Shown here: positions 51,990-56,776 of the stretch, in pieces
Layout: each line of letters opens with the position of its first letter
Position numbering within the stretch: the first letter of the stretch is position 1
From: JAVBMJ01 sp031552535
Lineage (GTDB): Bacteria > Bacteroidota > Bacteroidia > Bacteroidales > Rikenellaceae
Reading direction: 5' to 3'
DNA: 56,776 bases
Assembly: GCA_031552535.1 (NCBI GenBank)
Contig: JAVBMJ010000013.1
Span: 1-56,776 of the forward strand
Program-made: the position numbers and the translations under genes
The notes under the pieces: model-generated
Database searches by the model: none
Told to the model about the DNA's origin: nothing
The model's input: the letters and a program-made list of their open reading frames with translations, nothing else

Positions 51990-54900
51990 ATGGGACATGT
52001 TACTGTAAATGAGGTTCATGAGTGGGCACAAAAATTTCTGCACGATGCGGAAACAGAACTTACAGACAGCGAATTGAAGGAGCAGCATAAATATGCCGTG
52101 CTGGTACGCAGGCCCGGAGACAAGGTGTTGCTGTCCAAAATGCTCGATGAGTCGTCCCAGATACGCTCCTCGCGCAAGTTATCGCGCCGCATGAAAGTCC
52201 TTATCGAACGATATGGTGTCCCGGGATTCTTCGGTAGCGGCGACCGCTTTTTATTGAAACTTTTCGTCGTTTTCGGACATTATTTCGACTTTATCGCGAT
52301 TCCCATCTTCAAATGGAGGCTCCGCAGGGAGACCAGCGGTGTCATAATAGACGAGGCGCGTCCAAGGCTTACCCGCCATCTTGCGGGCCGTAACAGTGCG
52401 AGCATTGGACAAAATGTCAATTTGCTGGGCGAGGTGGTATTGGGAGATGGCGAAGCGGAAAAGCGCTATGAGCACTATCTCGAAGCATTGGCCGAACCCG
52501 ATATAAACTATATATCGATAAAGATATCGGGGATTTATGCCCAGTTGCATCCGCTGAATTACGATCACAGCAAAGAAGAACTGTGCCGGAGACTGGCGTC
52601 GATCTACCGGCGTGCAATGGAGAATCCTTATACCGGCCCGGATGGGGTCGCCAGAGCGAAGTTTGTCAATCTCGATATGGAAGAGTATAAGGATACGGAA
52701 CTTACGCTCGATATATTTATGGAGGTGCTGTCGATGCCCGAATTTAAAGATTACAGGGCGGGGATCGTAGTCCAGGCTTATCTGCCGGATGCCTGGAATC
52801 TCCAGAGCAAATTACTCGAATTCGCCAGGAAGCGTGTGGCCGATGGCGGCGCCCCGGTCAAAATGAGGCTGGTGAAGGGAGCAAACCTGCAAGTGGAAAC
52901 CATCGTGTCGTCGCTAAAGGGGTGGGAGAATCCGGTGCTGCACACCAAGATAGAGGTTGATGCCAATTACCTGCATATCCTCGACCGCGCATTGGAACCG
53001 GAAAATATCAAGGCGGTCAATATCGGGGTGGCTTCGCACAACTTTTTCTCTATAGCCTATGCTTATCTGCTTGGGGAGCGCAATGGAGTGGGGGAGTACC
53101 TTACTTTCGAAATGCTTGAAGGTATGGCTAACCACTTGCCCCGGTTGATGCGTAAACTCGGGCGGCAGATCATACTTTATACGCCGGTAGTCAAGAACGA
53201 GCACTTCCTCAATGCGGTCTCGTACCTTGTAAGGCGTCTGGATGAAAATACGGGTAAGGACAATTTCCTGAGTTACTCGTTCAACCTAAGGCCGGGTAGT
53301 GCCGAGTGGGATTTCCTGTATGGGCAATTCAGGGAAGCCTATGCCATGAAGGACTCGATAGAGAGCCGCTCCTACCGTACACAGGACCGCCGGATGGAAC
53401 CGGCCGCCGGGACGGACATGGAAACTTTCCGCAATGAGCCCGATACCAATTTCGACCTTAAAACTAATAGGGAGTGGGCTCATGCCATACGTGACAGGTG
53501 GATGAAATCGGTGGCGAATAAACCGTATCTGATCCCCGTACAAATGGGCGATGTTGAGATAGCCACAGAGAAACGGCAAAAATATTTCGACCGTAGCCAG
53601 GATAACGAGGTGTGTTTGTGTGAGGTAGCCATGTCGGACATCGAACATACGCGGGAGATTATGAATATCGCTATCAGAGACGCGCAGGGATGGCGTAAAA
53701 CGAATATCGCGGAACGTAACCGCATCCTGCACGAGGTGGCCCGTAACCTGAGCGACAAACGCGGCGATCTGATAGGCTGCATGGCGGCTATTACGGGGAA
53801 AACGTTCATGGAGGGCGATGTGGAGGTGTCGGAAGCTATCGACTTCTGCCGCTATTACCCGATAAGCATGATGCGGATGATGGAACTCGATACTGTGTCG
53901 TTCGCTCCCAAGGGTGTGGTGATGGTAATTCCGCCGTGGAATTTCCCGCTGGCGATTCCTGTGGGGGGTGTCGCTGCTGCGTTGGCGGCAGGCAATACCG
54001 TGATACTTAAGCCTGCTACGGTGGCTATGCCTGTTGCATGGGAGTTCGTGCGCTGTTTCTGGGATGCGGGAGTGCCGCGCGATGCGTTACAAGTGGTGTG
54101 TACCGCAGGCCGGGAGCCGTTGAACTACCTGACCGCCCATCCGGTGTTGCGCCATATAATTTTTACCGGAGGTACGGATACTGCGCTTCGCTTGTTGGCA
54201 GCCAACCCGCGTTGCCCGATATCGGCTGAAACAGGAGGGAAGAATGCCATGATACTTACCGGAAGCGGCGACCAGGACCATGCAATACTCAATGTTGTAA
54301 ATTCCGCTTTCGGCAATGCGGGCCAGAAGTGTTCTGCCTGTTCGCTGCTATTGGTAGAGAAGGAGGTGTATAACGATCCTGTATTTAAAACGAAACTGCA
54401 TGATGCCGTGACCAGCATGCATACCGGCAGTGTGTGGGATTTCGGTAACGTTATAGGGCCGATGATAGACAACGACAACGAAAAGTTGTTACACGCCATA
54501 GGGCATCTCGAAGAGGGCGAATCGTGGCTCGTAGCCCCCGAGTTTGTCGATAATGAACGCTATATTATGAAACCGGCGGTTAAATGGGGCGTGAAGCCCG
54601 GCAGTTACACTTTCCGCACCGAGTTGTTTGCCCCGTTACTGGGGGTTGTATGTGTAGACAGCCTTAAGGAAGCCGTGAAGTTGGTCAATTCCTCGGAGTA
54701 TGGCCTCACTTCGGGGCTGCAATCGCTCGACGAAGCGGAGATAGAGTATTGGAAAGAGACGGTCGAGGCGGGAAACCTTTATATCAACCGCGGTATTACG
54801 GGTGCTATAGTCGGGCGCCAGCCATTCGGCGGAATGAAGCGTTCTGCATTCGGAGGCGGCATAAAAGCCGGCGGACCTAACTATGTGGCCTGTTTTACCG

Positions 54901-55496
54901 ATATCACCGAACTTTGCCAACCACAGCCCGACGACCGGTGTATTGTTCAGGATGACAGGATACCACTCATCGCTTCGATTCTCGGCGATGACGATCGTCA
55001 ACTCTTCCATAAGGCGGCGTGGAGTTATGAAAAGAGCATGATGGAGGTGTTTATACAGGAGGACGACGTCAACAATCTCATTGGCGAGTCGAATATCTTC
55101 CGCTACCGTCCGTTGCAAAGCTGTGCGATAAGAGTGCAGGATAGTGACCGCCCGCGCGATGTGGCAATGGTGATTGCCGCCGCGTGTATCGCCCGTACAC
55201 CTTTGACGGTAAGCATCGATCCCGACAACCGGTTGCTGGAGGCGCTGAGATACAATTCGGCAATCGAGCTTGTCGTAGAGGAGAATAAATCGTTCCTGGA
55301 CTCTATGGGTCGTTACGAACGCATCAGAACCTGCACTGACGATCTTCCCGATGCGTTTTACAGCCGTGCGGCGGAACTCGGGAAGTATATCGCCACTGCA
55401 ACGCCGATGGCCGAGGGACGCATAGAGTTGCTGCATTACCTCAAGGAGCAAAGCGTGTCGTATGAATACCACCGCTACGGGAGCATTTTGGAGTAG
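51990..55496 (+). CDS. putA: Bifunctional proline dehydrogenase / glutamate-semialdehyde dehydrogenase
   Basis: A 1168-residue enzyme that oxidises proline to P5C with FAD and then to glutamate with NAD. PRODH barrel at about 60-460 (YISIKISGIYAQLHP, MRLVKGANLQVET, YLLGERNGVGEYLTFEMLEG); aldehyde dehydrogenase at about 540-1000 with PKGVVMVIPPWNFPLAIPVG, GGKNAMILTG and catalytic Cys781 in GNAGQKCSACSLLL; an extra C-terminal region (about 1000-1168) of unknown role. It lacks the ribbon-helix-helix DNA-binding domain of enterobacterial PutA, as usual here. It fits amino-acid catabolism in the window. Confidence 0.94.
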   Translation: MGHVTVNEVHEWAQKFLHDAETELTDSELKEQHKYAVLVRRPGDKVLLSKMLDESSQIRSSRKLSRRMKVLIERYGVPGFFGSGDRFLLKLFVVFGHYFDFIAIPIFKWRLRRETSGVIIDEARPRLTRHLAGRNSASIGQNVNLLGEVVLGDGEAEKRYEHYLEALAEPDINYISIKISGIYAQLHPLNYDHSKEELCRRLASIYRRAMENPYTGPDGVARAKFVNLDMEEYKDTELTLDIFMEVLSMPEFKDYRAGIVVQAYLPDAWNLQSKLLEFARKRVADGGAPVKMRLVKGANLQVETIVSSLKGWENPVLHTKIEVDANYLHILDRALEPENIKAVNIGVASHNFFSIAYAYLLGERNGVGEYLTFEMLEGMANHLPRLMRKLGRQIILYTPVVKNEHFLNAVSYLVRRLDENTGKDNFLSYSFNLRPGSAEWDFLYGQFREAYAMKDSIESRSYRTQDRRMEPAAGTDMETFRNEPDTNFDLKTNREWAHAIRDRWMKSVANKPYLIPVQMGDVEIATEKRQKYFDRSQDNEVCLCEVAMSDIEHTREIMNIAIRDAQGWRKTNIAERNRILHEVARNLSDKRGDLIGCMAAITGKTFMEGDVEVSEAIDFCRYYPISMMRMMELDTVSFAPKGVVMVIPPWNFPLAIPVGGVAAALAAGNTVILKPATVAMPVAWEFVRCFWDAGVPRDALQVVCTAGREPLNYLTAHPVLRHIIFTGGTDTALRLLAANPRCPISAETGGKNAMILTGSGDQDHAILNVVNSAFGNAGQKCSACSLLLVEKEVYNDPVFKTKLHDAVTSMHTGSVWDFGNVIGPMIDNDNEKLLHAIGHLEEGESWLVAPEFVDNERYIMKPAVKWGVKPGSYTFRTELFAPLLGVVCVDSLKEAVKLVNSSEYGLTSGLQSLDEAEIEYWKETVEAGNLYINRGITGAIVGRQPFGGMKRSAFGGGIKAGGPNYVACFTDITELCQPQPDDRCIVQDDRIPLIASILGDDDRQLFHKAAWSYEKSMMEVFIQEDDVNNLIGESNIFRYRPLQSCAIRVQDSDRPRDVAMVIAAACIARTPLTVSIDPDNRLLEALRYNSAIELVVEENKSFLDSMGRYERIRTCTDDLPDAFYSRAAELGKYIATATPMAEGRIELLHYLKEQSVSYEYHRYGSILE

Positions 55497-55534
55497 GTTA
55501 CAGCATGGTTTATTATGTGGTAATGGGTTGAGAT

Positions 55535-55569
55535 TAAACTACCTTAGGCTAAAAGCAGAAGGTAGTTTA
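55535..55569 (+). terminator. Hairpin after putA
   Basis: TAAACTACCTT (55535-55545) and AAGGTAGTTTA (55559-55569), an 11-bp perfect stem with a 13-base loop. Followed by GTTATTATC without a strong T-run. Confidence 0.6.
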
Positions 55570-55570
55570 G

Positions 55571-55590
55571 TTATTATCAATCACTTAAAA
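55571..55590 (+). repeat. Solo family B repeat end before threonine aldolase
   Basis: TTATTATCAATCACTTAAAA, identical to the right end of the element at 10688-11013. No second end was found, so it is a remnant or a partial copy. Confidence 0.55.
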
Positions 55591-55604
55591 TACTAAAATA
55601 GTTT

Positions 55605-56639
55605 ATGCGCAGTTTTGCAAGTGACAATAATTCAGGAGTACACCCGCTGGTGATGGAAGCCATCGTGAAGGCCAATGCCGACCATGCCGTGGGATATGGC
55701 GAAGAACCGTGGACGGCGGCGGCCGAAGCCAAAATACGCAAGGCGTTCGGCGTGGATTGCGATGTGTATATCGTTTTGAATGGAACAGGGGCCAATTGTG
55801 TGGCATTGCAGGCCGCTACACGTCCATTCAACAGCATTATCGCTTCGGCGAAGGCCCATATTTGTGTCGACGAGTGTGGGGCTCCGGCGAAAATGACCGG
55901 CAGTACCATTCGTGAGGTTGCTACTGCCGATGGTAAATTAACTCCGGAGATGATCCTCGGGCAATTATCCGGCATTGGGGTTTGCCATCATTCGCAGCCG
56001 GGAGTGGTTTATATCTCGCAATGCACGGAAATGGGGACTGTCTATACTCCCGGCGAAGTGCGGGCCATTGCCGATGTTGCCCACACCCACGGGTTGTATT
56101 TGCACATGGACGGGGCGCGTATTGCAAATGCATGTGCTTCGTTGGAATGCACATTACGTGAGATAACTGTCGATGCCGGTGTCGATATTCTCAGTTTTGG
56201 CGGGACTAAAAATGGAATGATGATGGGCGAGGCCGTGGTATCATTCCGCGAGGAGTTGAGCCGTAACCTGAAATATATACGTAAACAATCGGCACAACTC
56301 GCCTCCAAAATGCGCTACCTGTCGTCGCAATTCATCCCATATCTCGACCGTGGATTATGGCTCAGGAATGCCCGTGCTGCAAACGCCAAAGCGCGGCAAC
56401 TGGCCGGGTTGCTGGAGTGTTATCCGCAGATACGGCTCACGCAAAAAGTAGAATCCAACGCCCTGTTCTTCACCATGCCGCAGGAGGCCATCACCCGTCT
56501 TTCGCGCGATTTTTTCTTCTACGTATGGGACGATAAAGCAGGCGAAGTTCGTATGGTAACATCGTGGGACACAACCGATAAAGACATAAATTCAATAGCC
56601 GGAACGCTTGAAAGGATATTCCACCGACCCTGGGAATAG
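55605..56639 (+). CDS. ltaE: Low-specificity L-threonine aldolase
   Basis: A 344-residue PLP enzyme that cleaves threonine or allo-threonine to glycine and acetaldehyde. FASDNNSGVHPLVMEAIVKA is the N-terminal active-site strand; VLNGTGANCVALQAA and LHMDGARIANACASL bind cofactor, and DILSFGGTKNGMMMGEAVV contains the PLP lysine K202. Length is typical. It is downstream of putA on the same strand, but a hairpin and a repeat end separate them, so it may be transcribed separately. Confidence 0.93.
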   Translation: MRSFASDNNSGVHPLVMEAIVKANADHAVGYGEEPWTAAAEAKIRKAFGVDCDVYIVLNGTGANCVALQAATRPFNSIIASAKAHICVDECGAPAKMTGSTIREVATADGKLTPEMILGQLSGIGVCHHSQPGVVYISQCTEMGTVYTPGEVRAIADVAHTHGLYLHMDGARIANACASLECTLREITVDAGVDILSFGGTKNGMMMGEAVVSFREELSRNLKYIRKQSAQLASKMRYLSSQFIPYLDRGLWLRNARAANAKARQLAGLLECYPQIRLTQKVESNALFFTMPQEAITRLSRDFFFYVWDDKAGEVRMVTSWDTTDKDINSIAGTLERIFHRPWE

Positions 56640-56654
56640 AGAGAAAACAAAACT

Positions 56655-56725
56655 CAAGAAGGTGTCTCGATATTGAAGTGTACCCCAAAAAATGGTGAAC
56701 AAAAATTGGGGTTGACAAGAATATA
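56655..56725. repeat. Partial palindrome with IS3-like ends
   Basis: AGAAGGTGTCTC (shared with 24139-24150) is followed by TACCCCAAAAAATGG and, facing it, AAATTGGGGTT. It is a diverged third copy of the palindrome class at 24131-24240; its right boundary is uncertain. Confidence 0.5.
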
Positions 56726-56776
56726 GGTACAACGTGCTTTTTTAAGGACAACCCGGTGAAATTTTGCAAAACGCGG

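Noticed and set aside
1..56776. tRNA, rRNA or CRISPR array
   Set aside because: Intergenic regions were read for cloverleaf-like stems, TTCGA/TTCAA loops with CCA ends and regular short repeats; none was found. The only regular repeat is the two-unit one at 49959-50004.

Overview
This window comes from a member of the Bacteroidota, most likely a gut-type Bacteroidales near Alistipes/Rikenellaceae. The phylum call is firm and the family is a guess. The phylum rests on several signals: promoters of the TTG-N19..21-TAnnTTTG type, starts without strong Shine-Dalgarno sites, paired RHS/DUF6443 surface proteins, DUF3868, DUF4861, GSCFA and LruC families, a eukaryote/archaea-like prolyl-tRNA synthetase, a PutA without a DNA-binding domain, and many outer-membrane barrels. 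The DNA is moderately GC-rich, except for visibly AT-rich intergenic regions and the core of one RHS gene.

Layout. 1-7085 (minus): a two-gene operon of very large secreted YD/RHS-type proteins; the second runs off the left edge. 7321-13444 (plus): aspartate:alanine antiporter (aspT), aspartate 4-decarboxylase (aspD), periplasmic asparaginase (ansB) and a porin. Together they can deaminate asparagine outside the inner membrane, import aspartate, decarboxylate it and export alanine, which is a proton-motive cycle. 13554-19891: an MFS efflux pump, then folD, ffh and an Omp85-type barrel (minus), then a DUF3868/OmpA-like lipoprotein (plus). 20189-21956 (minus): thiL-thiD, thiamine synthesis. 22199-24112 (plus): aroQ-pyk. 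24287-27035 (minus): a Trp/Tyr/Gly-rich lipoprotein and a FadL-type channel, divergent from proS through a strikingly symmetric promoter. 27367-36130 (plus): proS, lemA, a TPM-domain protein, a Nim-like flavoprotein, a secreted C1 peptidase, a DMT transporter, DUF4861, GSCFA and a zinc-ribbon membrane protein. 36718-44379 (plus): an LruC lipoprotein, DoxX and a giant TamB. 44531-46115 (minus): HdeD and a small barrel. 46589-56639 (plus): dsbD with a coupled glycosyltransferase, an alkylation-repair operon (alkA-ada), putA and threonine aldolase.

The most unusual signal is between the genes. At least seven non-coding elements of 162-163 bp fall into two families with different terminal inverted repeats. 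They sit between genes, often directly on or just after a stop codon; two are nested inside other elements, and several 42-47 bp versions consist of the two ends only. In at least two genes the last codons or the stop are made of repeat sequence. A second class of palindromes carries IS3-like ends. No transposase gene, CRISPR array, rRNA or tRNA was found.
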